NCBI GenBank assembly: GCA_037349315.1
Contig: JBAIAC010000156.1
Span: 1,922,001-1,986,000, forward strand
Direction: 5' to 3'
Length of the DNA stretch: 64,000 bases
DNA from: Chelydra serpentina
Taxonomy: Eukaryota > Chordata > Testudines > Chelydridae
Shown here: piece after piece, positions 11,375 to 21,699 of the stretch
Position numbering within the stretch: the stretch's first letter is position 1
How the letters are laid out: each line of letters begins with the position of its first letter
Notes under the pieces: generated by a model
Databases searched by the model: none
Seen by the model: the letters and a program-made list of their open reading frames with translations, nothing else
What the model was told of the DNA's origin: nothing
Made by a program: the position numbers and the translations under genes

Positions 11375-12581
11375 GGTGCCGTGGGGACGCGTCTCGGCGC
11401 GGGGTGTCCCGGTGCCGTGGGGACGCAGCTCGGGGCGGGGTGTCCCAGTGCCGTGGGGACGCGGCTCGGCGCGGGGTGTCCCAGTGCCGTGGGGACGAGT
11501 CTCGGCACGGCGAATCTTGGTACCGTGGAGAAAAATCACGTTGTAGTTCAGGCTGGCGACGAGGGGAGTCCCGGCGCCGTGGAGAGTCCCGGTGCCGTGG
11601 GGATTCTGACCGGCGCGGCAAATCTTGACGCCGGGATGGGAGCTCACATTGTGGTGAAGCTCAGCGTCGAGGAGATGTTTCTTGACGCATTGAATCCCTA
11701 CGGTGCGGCGACTCTTGACGGCTGGATTGGCTCCGGCGTGGTGTCTCCGCCGAGGGTCGGGCCCGAGGTGGAGAGCGGTGTCGGGAAGGCGTCGCGCTTA
11801 TCCTGGACACCGATCGGGACCATGATCTGGCATACGAGGATGACCTCGAGCGTGAGCGGCTCCGAGGTTCCGGGCTGCGAGACCCGTGCCGCGAGTCAGA
11901 CCGGTGTCGTGAGTCGGACCGATACACCATACGGTGCCGGGACTCCGAACGGCGCCGGGACTCAGAGCGGCATGTAGGAGGCTGCAGCTGAGCTGACGGT
12001 CCGAAGAGCATCGGCTTGCCTCTGGAGATGACCGGGGGCCATGCCTGGATTGGTGCCGGCACGGGAGACGCCGTCATCTCGATCAAACCCCTCGCAGCCT
12101 CGAAGGTGTCTGGCGTCGAGGGTGCGATCACGACATCGGGGCATGGGGGTGTCTGCGGGCGCGGGCTGACGCTCCTATGTTCCAGGACAGCGGGGGAGGG
12201 TGGTGCCGCAACGGTGTCCGGTGCCTTGCGTCCAGAAGGAGAAAAGGAGCGGTGCCGGGGGTGGCCCCGGGTTCCCGACAGTGCCGGGCCCCGAGGCGGG
12301 CGGGAGTCCTTCCGCGGTGCCGCAGCCGGCGCCGATGGCGGAGCACTGCGCACCGAGACGCTGGAGCCCGCACCTTGAGAGGGGCAGAGTGCCGCCTCCA
12401 TGAGCAACTGTCTTAGGCGAATTTCTCTGTCCTTCCTGGTGCGGGGCTTGAAGGACTTACACAGCTTGCACTTGTCCGCTGTGTGGGACTCACCCAGACA
12501 CCGAAGACAGGAGTCGTGGGGGTTCCCGGTGGTCATGGGCCTGTTACAGGATCCACACGACTTGAACCCCTGAGAAGGCAT
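11375..12581 (-). pseudogene. DIRS Gag-like protein, N-terminal part
   Basis: The frame starts at ATG 12581-12579 with a Cys-rich motif (CGSCNRP, then CLRCLGESHTADKCKLC, a zinc-knuckle-like arrangement). It continues into a proline-rich region and a long Arg/Ser-rich stretch, then the same 12-residue minisatellite (about six units at 11375-11620). The reading frame matches the SR-rich frame left of the CR1. It would package element RNA, by analogy with other retroelement Gags. Confidence 0.6.
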
Positions 12582-12961
12582 GTCCTATGCCCGGAGGGCT
12601 CGGGAGGAGCCCAGTAACAGTAGAAAACTACTACTATTAAGAACTACAACTAAACTACACTAATTACTATAACAATGAGAACTATTTACACTAAACACAA
12701 TGAAAACACGGATAGCTAGGGAGTAGTGGAGCACTTGCGAACAAGAGACCACGGGCGGTAAAAAGGAACTGGAGGGGAGTCGGGCCGGCAGGGTACTATA
12801 TAGAGCGCCATTTCGGCGCCACTCCAGGGGGCTCCCCAGCCGGCCTGACAGGTAGCTGCTAGGGTAAAAGTTTCCGACGTCCGTGCACGCGCGCGCGCAC
12901 ACACCTAACTGGAATAGATATGAGCAACCACTCGAAGAAGAACCCTGAGTTCCCGCAGTCT
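12582..12961 (-). other. DIRS element 5' leader
   Basis: Non-coding leader between the right terminal repeat and the Gag ATG. It contains a cgcgcgcgc stretch near 12890 and, on the minus strand, the block ttcttcgagtggttgctc. No separate gene is seen. Confidence 0.5.
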
Positions 12962-13175
12962 GGTGCAGGGATGTGGGGTTGGCGTTCGTCGGCTCCGTGG
13001 GCTGTCCCGGCTCTGGGCGGGTCGCCGGCCCGGCAGATCTCCAAAAAGTGCCCAGACAGCCCACAGAGCCGGATCAGTGGCGAAGGCGCTCGGCCAGGTT
13101 AATCGCCAATGGAGCCCGGTGCCAGCGCCCATAGATGCCACAGGGACACTGCCACACGTCTGCCTCTGACCATGG
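12962..13175 (-). repeat. DIRS element direct terminal repeat, right copy
   Basis: 214 bp, the partner of 4316-4529 in the same orientation. It forms the outer 5' end of the element in minus-strand sense. The sequences beyond the two copies do not match each other. Confidence 0.8.
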
Positions 13176-14340
13176 ACCCGACAGTTACAGACTGAGACAA
13201 ACCGTCTGGGATAAACAACCTACGTACCAGCTCGTGTGTTACACAACATGCTTGTTACCCCCCTTGTGCCTTTCTCCTGCTGCTTCAGACAAAACTTCCC
13301 TTAGTCACCACCTGGCTTTGTACTTTACTCCTCATGCTTCAGACAAAACATTCCCCATCCCTCAAACCATCTTATCGTGCGCTAGGCAGGGGAATCTTGT
13401 GCTGCAATGTGGTTACACAGTCACTGAGTTTTGGCAATGCCGGCAATGCCGGTGCCGAGTTCGTGCACTGGACGGTGAACTCGCAGGCGAGCCTCTGCTT
13501 TGGGACGGGGTGGGACTGTTGGTGCCTGGGGGGGCCACACAGAGGTTGCTCAATCAGGGCAAACTGCAGAGTGGGGCAGACAATCCCCCAAACGGCTGGT
13601 TATTTCTAACACTTAGATTCACCGAGCCAGCAACAAAACAGCTGCTACGACACCCAGCTGCTTACCCACAAACCAGAAACACAGCTCCCGGCTACTCAAC
13701 CCTTTCGGGCTCAGTGTCCCACAGGGCCTGACTTTGCTCAGAGCATCACTTTTGCTGACTTTGGTCCAGGCCTTGTACCAGGCCCCTGCTCCAGGCTCTC
13801 TCTGCTCCAGCTCCATGTCGCTCCCCCAGGGCAGCACAATGAGTGGGGATGCGTTGGGACCGGCATTGCCAGCCCAGCCCCAGGCTTCCCTGAGACACCC
13901 TGGCTTCCAGCGGCCTGGCGCGGGGACACACGGGCTGGCCAGCTCCGCGTCGCTCCCCCAGGGCAGGGAGTTTGTCCCGGGCACAGACCGAGAGGTCTCT
14001 CTGGGCTCGCAGTCCAGTGGATTCAGAGACCCCTTTGCATGGTGAAGCTGGTGCATGCACCAATGCAAGTCCCCTGGCAGGGGATACCCACATTCTGGTG
14101 TCTCCACCGGGGGACGCTGGAAGCTGCCAGCTGCTAAATCACTTTGTGCTGGTCCCTGTCTGTGCTCCCTGAGCCCCCGAGTCAGCAAAGCACATGCTTA
14201 GCTCCATCCCTGCACAGCTACGCACTTCATTCGGCTCCAGCGGCTCTTAAGTGCACGGCTGAGCTATTGGTGACAATCCCAGGCATTAAAAAGATAATCA
14301 GATTAGCATAGAAAATCACGAGCTTTACAAAGCCCAATGA
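13176..14340. other. intronic DNA, unclassified
   Basis: No exon or RNA gene is recognised. The block ggcattgccagcccagcccc at about 13868 also occurs just left of the DIRS element (about 4291), so sequence related to the left flank reappears here. The 13.2-13.7 kb part has the texture of a dispersed LTR-type repeat, but I cannot name it. Confidence 0.4.
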
Positions 14341-14344
14341 GCAG

Positions 14345-14560
14345 GGGGCATCTGTGGATTGAATTGAATTGAAAAGGGGCAAATTCAAAGCAGATACAAG
14401 GAAATACTCCTCCACCCGGGGCAGCAGTAGCCTCTGGAACTCACTGCTACCGCGGCAAGGAGGCTGTGACTGTGTCGAGTGTTAAAGAGGGACTGGCTGT
14501 TTCTACGGGGAACGACAATGCCTGGAGCTGTGCTAGTTAATGGACAATAATTCTGGGAGG
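14345..14560 (+). repeat. old CR1/L3-type LINE 3' fragment
   Basis: The segment preserves the 3'-terminal coding pattern of L3/CR1 elements: aaaaggggcaaattcaaa, aaggaaatactcctccac, ctctggaactcactgctac. It is decayed and 5'-truncated. Confidence 0.5.
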
Positions 14561-14664
14561 GAGGGATAAGCTCCCACTTCAGGGCCTAAGCCGACCTCCG
14601 ACTATTAGAGACCAGGAGGAGACCTTCATGGGGGCAGATTATCCCCCGGCTGCTGCTGCGGGAC

Positions 14665-14765
14665 TCTTACACCCAGGGGCAGCTCTAAGAATTTTGCCGC
14701 ACCAAGCAGTCGCCGCTGTGGGCGAGAATGGGGCAGCAGTCCGAGTCCCACGCCGGGAAGAGCCG
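14665..14765. repeat. MITE-like fragment (ctctaagaattttgccgc family)
   Basis: The block ggggcagctctaagaattttgccgcaccaag resembles, in reverse, the segment at 58070-58110 (gcttggggcggcaaaaatcctagagcc). Shared terminal sequences in opposite orientation suggest one DNA-transposon family. Boundaries are uncertain. Confidence 0.4.
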
Positions 14766-15364
14766 GCTCTGATTCAGCCTTCCTCTGTTGCACCCGTCGC
14801 AGACGGGATCCCGGGGTAGATGGGCCTTGGGGCTGACCCAGGCTGGCAATGCCTGTGTGTTCCTCTGTGGTTGGAACCTGAGGGGGATTTCTGCCAAGTC
14901 CCAGTTTTCCCACACCTTGGGCAACTCAGCTTCAAACATGGACCCCTAAATCTCCCCAAATCTTGGCCCTATTGAGGTTTGGCCCCTAGAGGCCACAGTG
15001 GCTGTTCTGGGGTCTGAAGGTCCCTTCCCTCTGTTATGTTCACATCACATGCACACAGTTAAAAACAAAGCACCACATCCTCTCGCTGGCAGGCTGCAGC
15101 TCAACACAGGGTTATTTTTAGAATCCAGAACCCTGGCACACGAGGACCCCAAACAGAGAGAGACAAAGCAGGTTGCTCCTGAAGGCAGACGGGCACAACT
15201 AACCCCATTTTGCTCTAGACTGGCTCTTTGGTAGACACGCTGCTGAAAACCCCACATCACGTCTTGTCACCCGAGCCCCCGAGCCCGCAAGCAGGTCCAG
15301 GAAAGCCCCTTGGAGATGTAAAGTGAGAGCTTGTGATGCTAACACAGTTTTCAATACACCAATT

Positions 15365-16295
15365 TCTCGAGTGGCCGTTCCGCTGCCAGAGCAGCCTAGT
15401 GTGACCTGAGCGTAGCTGAGAATCAGGCCTGTGATTGTTAAGCTCCCAGGGGCCCGGTTGCCTGGGTCCCGTCACCCAGCTCAGTGCGGTGGTTGGGGGG
15501 GTGATACAGGGAACGTCTCCCTGCGAGGACTGTACAGAACATCCCCTCTTGTGTTGCAGATATTGACGAGTGTCAGGGGCCGAGCCCGACAGACTGCGGA
15601 CCCCACGCAACCTGCACCAACCTGGATGGGCATTACACCTGCAGCTGCACCGATGGCTACGAGCTCAGCTCTGGGGAAGCCAACTTCACACACGCGAGTG
15701 AGAACAGCTGCCAGGGTGAGCTCTCCCCTGCCCCCACCTGCTGAGACCCCCCCTCGCACACACAAACACAAACAAATGCCTGGAGCTGCACCTGGGCTGC
15801 TGCTGGCTTTGGCAATGGCCCAAGGCCGTCAGCGAGGCTGTGATGAGACGGGACCCTCACCTGCTCCCGCAGAGCATGGGGCCGGGTCACCCCTGAGCCC
15901 AGCGCTTGGATGGAAATAAACAGACCCACGGAGCAGACTCCTTGTGCTGCAGTGATGGCTGGGGAGGGGGGAGGGGACCCTCGCTGGCCCCAGCACGCAG
16001 CAGCTGGGCTGCTGGTGTCCCCCTGAGCTGGGAAGGGGCCTCGTGTATGGGCCATGGAAATAGCACAGTGCGCTCTGCCCCCTATGGGCCCTGGGGAGGA
16101 GAGAATAGCCACAGCACAGTGTGTCCCGGCCACGCCCCCGATCCTCCCCCATGAGTCCTGGGGGGCAGGGAATAGCTGCAGGCTGGGCACCCCGGCCTCA
16201 GCCCCTACCTCAGGGGCTAGGAGCAGGGTGGGTGCAGGACCCCGACAGCAGCTCCACTCCGGCTGGGCTGGCCCCTTTCTCAGGGTGGGGGATTC
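15365..16295 (+). repeat. tandem EGF-exon unit B
   Basis: The unit starts at the motif ctcgagtggccgttccgct, which recurs at about 16298, giving a period near 931 bp. It holds upstream intron, one EGF exon and downstream intron. The downstream intron also resembles 3784-4150 after unit A, including gctgtgatgagacg and cctgctcccgcagagcatgg. Confidence 0.8.
15560..15715 (+). CDS. ADGRE5-like: ADGRE-family receptor exon: calcium-binding EGF 3 (unit B)
   Basis: This 156-bp phase 1-1 exon runs from a tgttgcag acceptor to a gtgagc donor. It encodes DIDECQGPSPTDCGPHATC, then CTNLDGHYTCSC and SENSCQ, with all six EGF cysteines and the calcium/hydroxylation consensus. It is nearly identical to the exon at 16486. 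Being phase-symmetric, it can be included or skipped without a frameshift, and alternative EGF inclusion is known for mammalian CD97/EMR genes. Confidence 0.92.
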
Positions 16296-17100
16296 TCGAG
16301 TGGCCGTTCCGCTACCAGAGCAGCCTAGTGCCCGAGTGCAGCTGAGAATCAGGCCTGTGATTGTTAAGCTCCCAGGGGCCCGGTTGCCTGGGTCCCATCA
16401 CCCAGCTCAGTGCTGGGGGCTGGGGGGTGATACGGGGAACGTCTCCCTAACAGGACTGTACAGATCGTCCCCTCTTGTGCTGCAGATATTGACGAGTGTC
16501 AGGGGCCGAGCCCAGCAGACTGCGGACCCCACGCAACCTGCACCAATGTGCCTGGGAGTTACTCCTGCAGCTGCACCGATGGCTACGAGCCCAGCTCTGG
16601 GAGAGCCGACTTCACACACGCGAGTGAGAACAGCTGCCAGGGTGAGCTCTCCCCTGGCCCCACCACACCCTGATCAGTCCCCGCCCAAACACACACACCC
16701 TGGGCTCATTCCAGGCCAGAGGCTGCTGCCGGCTGCAGCAAAGGCACCAAATCCACTCACCGGGGCTGTGATCAGCCGTGACCCTCAAGTGCTGCCCCAG
16801 CGCGTGGGGCCAGGATCTCCCCTCCCTCAGTGTTTGGATAAGGAATAAACCCCAGGTTTGCAGGGAGGCGCCGGGGAGATGGGTGGGGCCCTCGCTGTCC
16901 CCAGCCCACAGAATCCAGGCTGCTAGTGCCCCGAGCCTGGGAAGAGGCCTCGTGTATGGTCCCCATACAGCACCGTGCGCTCTGCCCCTATGGGCCCTGG
17001 GGAGCCGGGAATAGCCCCAGCGCAGGGCACCCCGGCCGTGCCCCCAATCTGCCCCCTCCCTCAGGGCTGGGAGCAGAGCCTTTTCCAGCTCCACACTGAC
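16296..17100 (+). repeat. tandem EGF-exon unit C
   Basis: Second tandem copy, starting again with ctcgagtggccgttccgct. The exon and proximal introns match unit B; the match fades beyond about 17.1 kb. The downstream intron has diverged more than those of A and B. Confidence 0.75.
16486..16641 (+). CDS. ADGRE5-like: ADGRE-family receptor exon: calcium-binding EGF 4 (unit C)
   Basis: This 156-bp phase 1-1 exon has a tgctgcag acceptor and a gtgagc donor. It encodes DIDECQGPSPADCGPHATC, CTNVPGSYSCSC and SENSCQ. It differs from the unit B module at only a handful of residues, so the duplication is recent relative to the other EGF exons. Confidence 0.92.
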
Positions 17101-17785
17101 AGGGAGCCCCCTGGATAGAAGGGTGTTTCCAAAGGGGGCCGTTATTCCCCCTTAGGCAGCCAGGGCGGCCTGACCGCAGAAGGGGCCGAGACGTTCCAAG
17201 CCCTTGTTTGCGACGTTCAGCCGGTAGTTAGAGCTTGTATCGAGTCCTAGCCGGCCGTTCCCATGGACACCCGTGTGCCCGAGGGAGGGGAGAGCTCTGG
17301 CCGCACCACCGAGAACCCAGCGCATGGCGCCCCTTCTTCAGCAGACAGAGCGTCGGAGCTGGGAGAAGCGCTCCGGAGCAGCGGCTGTGCTGTGGCTGGA
17401 TGTGTGTACAGCGCCTGGCACCACGGGGCCCCGGCTGCGGCGCTACCCGCTATAAACATCCCGATCGAGCCAGGACGGGATGGATAAGGACGCTGGAAGC
17501 TCCGTTCCCATCCCGCATGGACTCTTGGAAGCCTTCGGGGGCGGAACCCGATTGTCCGTCGTTTCCGGAGTAAAGCAGGTTCTGGGAACGCGGAGCCGCC
17601 TTGGTGCTTTCAGGAGAACCCGCGAGTGGTCGCAGGGCGAGGGGCAGAGGAGGCAGCACTTGGCAGGATGCAGCCGGTCGGTTCTTACAGGGTCACTCTG
17701 CCCCGGGAGCAGCTCAGACTGTGAAGAGCCAAACCGTGGCGCCAGCCAGGCTGAGACACAAGTAACGCTGGCACTCGCACAGTAC
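17101..17785 (+). other. intron, nothing recognised
   Basis: GC-rich intronic DNA with short open frames on both strands, none with family signatures. No RNA gene or repeat family is recognised. Confidence 0.5.
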
Positions 17786-17787
17786 TG

Positions 17788-18005
17788 ACGGGATCAGAGC
17801 TCAGGCCCATCTAGCCTGGTATCCCGGCTCCAACGGGCTGAAGCCAGATGCTGCAGAGGATGGTGGAAGAGTCCTGCAGTGGCAGCCAGGGGATAATTCT
17901 TGGCCTCAGTGACTCCTGTGGTGGGAAGTTCCACAGGCTAATCGCACATTGCGCAAAACAGCCTTTCCTTGGCTCAGTTACGAATTTCTCTTCTTCTAAC
18001 TTCCC
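17788..18005 (-). repeat. L3/CR1-type LINE 3' fragment
   Basis: The blocks ctcaggcccatctagcctgg, ggaagttccacaggctaat and cttccctggctggcccttg are typical of the antisense 3' end of old L3/CR1 elements. There is no coding capacity. Confidence 0.45.
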
Positions 18006-18029
18006 TGGCTGGCCCTTGCTCTCATGTTA

Positions 18030-18150
18030 TAAGTGGGGGAGGGATGGCTCAGTGGTTTGAGCATTGACCTGCTAAACCCAGGGTTGTGAGTTCAATCCTT
18101 GAGGGGGCCATTTAGGGATCTGGGGCAAAAATTGGGGATTGGTCCTGCAA
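18030..18150 (+). repeat. tRNA-derived SINE head (turtle Pol III SINE type)
   Basis: The sequence has an A-box-like ggatggctcagtggtttgag and a B-box-like gggttgtgagttcaatcc, followed by the SINE body (gatctggggcaaaaattggg). In this family the body normally runs into a CR1-derived tail in the same orientation. Here the tail is inverted (next entry). Confidence 0.75.
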
Positions 18151-18222
18151 TCATAGAATCTCAGGGTTGGAAGGGACCTCAGGAGGTCATCTAGTCCAAC
18201 CCCCTGCTCAAAGCATGGCCAG
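18151..18222 (-). repeat. CR1-type 3' tail in inverted orientation
   Basis: The segment aatcatagaatctcagggtt onward is the reverse complement of the usual CR1/SINE tail. It joins the SINE body exactly after ggtcctgc, so it is either an inverted tail of the same SINE or a second small insertion. Confidence 0.7.
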
Positions 18223-18486
18223 AGCCACTTGGTACCTTTAGCAAGCAGCAGGCGCGTGTCCTGGCAGGGCTGATTTTCCCTTCCCAGCTGGAGCGGCTCA
18301 TTCCGGACAATGGCCGACTTGCTCCCGTTCGCTGACCCAGTAGCTGAACTCCTGGCTCTAACCAGCCCCGTCTGCACAGAGCACGGTGCACTTCGGACGC
18401 CTGGATTATCCCCCAGCAGCGTCACCCCAGTGCCCAAGGTACAGCTCCTAGATCAGCCTGACCTAGCGCTTTCTCTCTCCTTGCAG

Positions 18487-18621
18487 ACATTGACGAGTGC
18501 CAGCGAAACGCCACAATCTGTGAGCCCCACGGGAACTGCATCAACACGCCAGGGAGTTACATGTGTAAATGCAATTGGGGATTTGGGAAGAGTCAAAAGG
18601 ATAGATCTAACTTCTGCACAG
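18487..18621 (+). CDS. ADGRE5-like: ADGRE-family receptor exon: calcium-binding EGF 5
   Basis: This 135-bp phase 1-1 exon has a ccttgcag acceptor and a gtacaa donor. It encodes DIDECQRNATICEPHGNC, CINTPGSYMCKC and ends NFCT. All six cysteines and the calcium-binding consensus are present. It is shorter than, and clearly distinct from, the three duplicated modules. Confidence 0.9.
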
Positions 18622-20089
18622 GTACAACGGGAGCTGGAAACAGTTGTGGCAAAGGCATGATATTTATGGTTTTCTCTGGAGTGTTGCTAAAGAGTGGCAT
18701 TGCCTTAAAGCCCCACCTCCCGGAGTCATGTGATTCCGCTTTTGGCCAAAATCAAAATTAGGACCTGGCCCACATGGTGGAGGAAAAACTGCCAAACATA
18801 ACACTGGGGTGACCAACAGTTCCCAAACCAGAGTCAAACAAAATGAAGCCAAAATGGATTTTTAAAAAAAAAAATCTCATGATTTTTAAACCAATCTCGT
18901 GACTTTTTTGCAGCCTGGCTCACGGTTTGGGGCTTTTATTGATTGCTTGGCGTTGGCGATGCTGTTAATGCGCGGTCACTGAGCTTACCCAGGATCTCTG
19001 AAACTAACCCGCATGCAGGGAGGGTGAAACTAACCAGGTTGCTCTGAATTCTCGCTCTTTCTCTGTGCCACACCCAGGCAAAGTGTCTGTTCTGACTCTC
19101 GCCTGGCTTACAAATTGGAAACTGAGCCCGGGGACTGAAGGTCGCCATGTCTCTTGCCACGCTGCTTAATTCCACTGAGGCACGAGCGTAGGGCATTGGG
19201 GATGTCATTAGAAGCTGCAACATCCCCCCAAACCTGCAGCTGGGCGTTTCCCAGCCGTGCAGGGCCTGGCCGCATGTCGGGGGTCTGCAGGCTTCTGCCA
19301 TCGACTCCTATGAGCACCACCAGAGGGCAAAGAAACTAGTTTAAAGGGACACCACCCAATTCCCCTGCAGTCCCCTGGGCGCAGCCCACCCACCCTGCTC
19401 CTAGTGGTCCATGGGAGGGGCGGGGCTGGGTGTATCCCGAACAGGGAGGGGACCCATTGGGCTGGGTCTGTAACGCTGAGCGTGGTGCCCCCTTCTGGCG
19501 ACTAGCTCCAGTTCAGTGCCCCCTTTCTTCTCTTCCACCATTGCAGCTCCCGGAGTCACGGCTGCCCCATTCTGGGGGAGCCTTTCAAAGTCAGACCCCT
19601 CTCTCCTGTGCCTGCTAGCGAAACCCTTCCTCTGGGGCTCCTGCCCCCCACTTCCTCAGTCCCCCACCACTGGGCCCAGCCCTCGGGCTGTATAGAAGCC
19701 CCACCTGTCCCCTCCCAGGGGATCTTCCTTCTAGCTAGCGCCCTGCACGCAGCCTAAGTCACTTCCCCTTTGCAGCTTAACTGGCTGATCGGGCCCCCGC
19801 CTTAACCCCTCTCACTCGGGGCTGGTGCAGGGAGGGGATCGCAGGGTCCTGGGCTGGAAAAGGTTGGGCCCAACAGTCTCGGGGGTGGGGGAGGGGTTAT
19901 GCCGCAGGGTTTGGGGCACTGCAACTAGCAGGGAAGAAAGGAGAATTGAAGGGGGGGTTAGATGGAGCAGACAGACTGACCGACAGACCAGCCCCCTGCA
20001 ATCGGTGGGGGCTGCCTCCATGGTCATTCACCCCCCATGTGCCCCCAGCCGTGCTGTGTGTGACACCCCCACGCGCTTTCCCCTCTCAG
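18622..20089 (+). other. intron, no gene seen
   Basis: It contains an A-rich run at 18863-18876 next to a tctcatgatttttaaacc block that looks like an old dispersed repeat. Otherwise nothing is recognised. Confidence 0.5.
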
Positions 20090-20221
20090 ACATCGACGAG
20101 TGCCGCAACACCCCAGGTATCTGCGGTCCCAAGGCCACGTGTATCAACACCAACGGGAGCTACCGGTGTGAGTGCCGGGCCGGCTACGTCCCCTCCAACA
20201 GGAACACGACCCTGTGCACAG
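20090..20221 (+). CDS. ADGRE5-like: ADGRE-family receptor exon: calcium-binding EGF 6
   Basis: This 132-bp phase 1-1 exon has a cctctcag acceptor and a gtgggt donor. It encodes DIDECRNTPGICGPKATC, CINTNGSYRCEC and ends TTLCT. It is the last EGF module before the stalk. Confidence 0.92.
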
Positions 20222-20754
20222 GTGGGTCCTGCCGTGGGGGGCATGGAGGGGGCACCTGGGGGGGCAGAGCAGGACCTGGGGTTACACAGGCAGAGGTCTT
20301 GCCCGAGGGGGCAGCGAGCTGGGAACTGGCCTGGGACGGTGCGCTAGGCCCCCCTCCCCCCATGGACGGGTCCCTCTGGGTCTCAGCACTGGCTGGGGGA
20401 AGCTCAGCCCCCAGCCCCTCACCTCCCCCCAGCCCAGCCTGTCCATCCACTGGGGTGTTTCCGGTTGTCTCAGAGCCACAGCCGCCAGCGTGCCCATGTC
20501 TGGCTCTGGGAGCGGAGCAGGGGCTGCACCAGGCCAGGCCGGGGTGAGACTGATCCGTGCTGGAGCCAGGCCGGGGAGTGTGTGAGCCGGGCTGCCGGGG
20601 GCCGGGCGTCTCTTCCCTGGGGGTTGCCAAGTGTCTAATCACACAAACCCAAACACCCTTCCCCTGCCCCCTTCTCCAATGCCCCGCCCAGCTCACACCA
20701 TCCCTCTCCCTCCATCGCTCGCTCTCTCCCACCCTCCCTCACATTCACCAGGTT

Positions 20755-21035
20755 GGGGCAGGTGGTTGGGGTGTGGGAGGGGGGGCAGGATCCAGGTTGA
20801 GCCTGGGGAAGGGGGCTGGGGTGCAGGTGGTGGTGAGGGGTGCAGGCTCTGGAAGGGGGTGTGGGCTCCAGGAGGGGGCTCAGGGCTGGTGCAGGGGGTT
20901 GGGGTGCGGGAGGGGGTGCGGGGTGCAGGCTCTGGGATGGAGCTCAGGGCTGGGGTACAGGGTTGGGGTGCAGGAGGGGGTGCAGGAGTCAGGCTCTGGG
21001 AGGGGGTTTGGGTGCCGGAGGGGGCTCAGGTGGCT
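20755..21035 (-). repeat. hAT-type MITE interior fragment
   Basis: G-rich imperfect repeats built on gggtgcaggctctgggaggg and gctcagggctggggtgcagg are, in reverse orientation, the interior seen in the complete hAT elements at 31425-31945 and 53539-54437. Long open frames here are compositional. Confidence 0.55.
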
Positions 21036-21427
21036 CTTACCTCGGGCGGCTCCTGGTCGGCAGCACAGCGGGGCTAAGGTATGTGTAAAGATGGGTTCTC
21101 CCCAGTGGGCAGAAGCGTCTGTACCAGCAGGTCTCTCTGCAGAGGAGAGAGAAACACGTCAAGATGTCTCTGAGACAGGAGCAGGAGGGATGGGCAAAGA
21201 AGAATGTAAACGGAGGGGAGAGAGAGACAGAGTGAGACGGGGAGGAAGGGAAGGAGTTTTGTAGCAGCCGCATGTTAAACTACTGGCAGTGCCGGACTGG
21301 CATGTGGACATAGAGCAGCCATCGGGGCTGGGAAGAGAAGGGGATTTTCCCCCAGGCAGGAGTGAGTTGATATGAAAATCTGATATGAAAGCTCTAACGT
21401 CTGCTTCTCTCTTCCCGTCGCTCCAAG

Positions 21428-21495
21428 TCCCCAGCATTAACTCCAGCGCTGACTTCGAGGGAATCAAAGAGACGTGCAGGAATTTCCCTCTGCAG
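21428..21495 (+). CDS. ADGRE5-like: ADGRE-family receptor exon: start of stalk
   Basis: The exon encodes about 22 residues including PSINSSADFEGIKETC and FPLQ, and ends in phase 0 at a gtacgt donor. A phase-1 entry from the last EGF exon fits an acceptor at ctccaag (21427). The neighbouring ccccag (21434) would be in the wrong phase, so the 5' boundary is the uncertain part. The segment links EGF repeats to the GAIN domain and has an N-glycosylation sequon (NSS). Confidence 0.6.
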
Positions 21496-21699
21496 GTACG
21501 TTTGAACCCATCATTCATTTGTTGGGGATTTTGCCCTGTGTTTTGTACCACCAATATGGAAATTCCCAGACAAAAACCTTTGCTGTTGGTATTACGGTGA
21601 CCCCTGAAAATCCATCCAAGATCAGGGCAATACTGTGTTTGTTCCTTTCAACACTGGGACTTGATCCTCCTCATCCTACTAGTAGAGCAGAAGAATTAC

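Larger units (their letters stand above)
4316..13175 (-). mobile_element. DIRS-like retroelement, deletion derivative, with a nested CR1
   Basis: In minus orientation the order is: 214-bp repeat (13175-12962), leader, Gag-like ORF from 12581, an SR-rich minisatellite split by a plus-strand CR1 at 7861-11374, the rest of Gag down to 5876, reverse transcriptase and RNase H (5820 to about 4530), then a second copy of the 214-bp repeat (4529-4316). Complete DIRS elements also carry a tyrosine recombinase and usually a methyltransferase; neither is visible. The terminal repeats are direct rather than inverted. I see no target duplication, as expected for this class. Confidence 0.75.

Noticed and set aside
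20557..21264. 235-codon plus-strand Gly-rich frame
   Set aside because: It is produced by G-rich hAT-type repeats; no family signature and no splice context.
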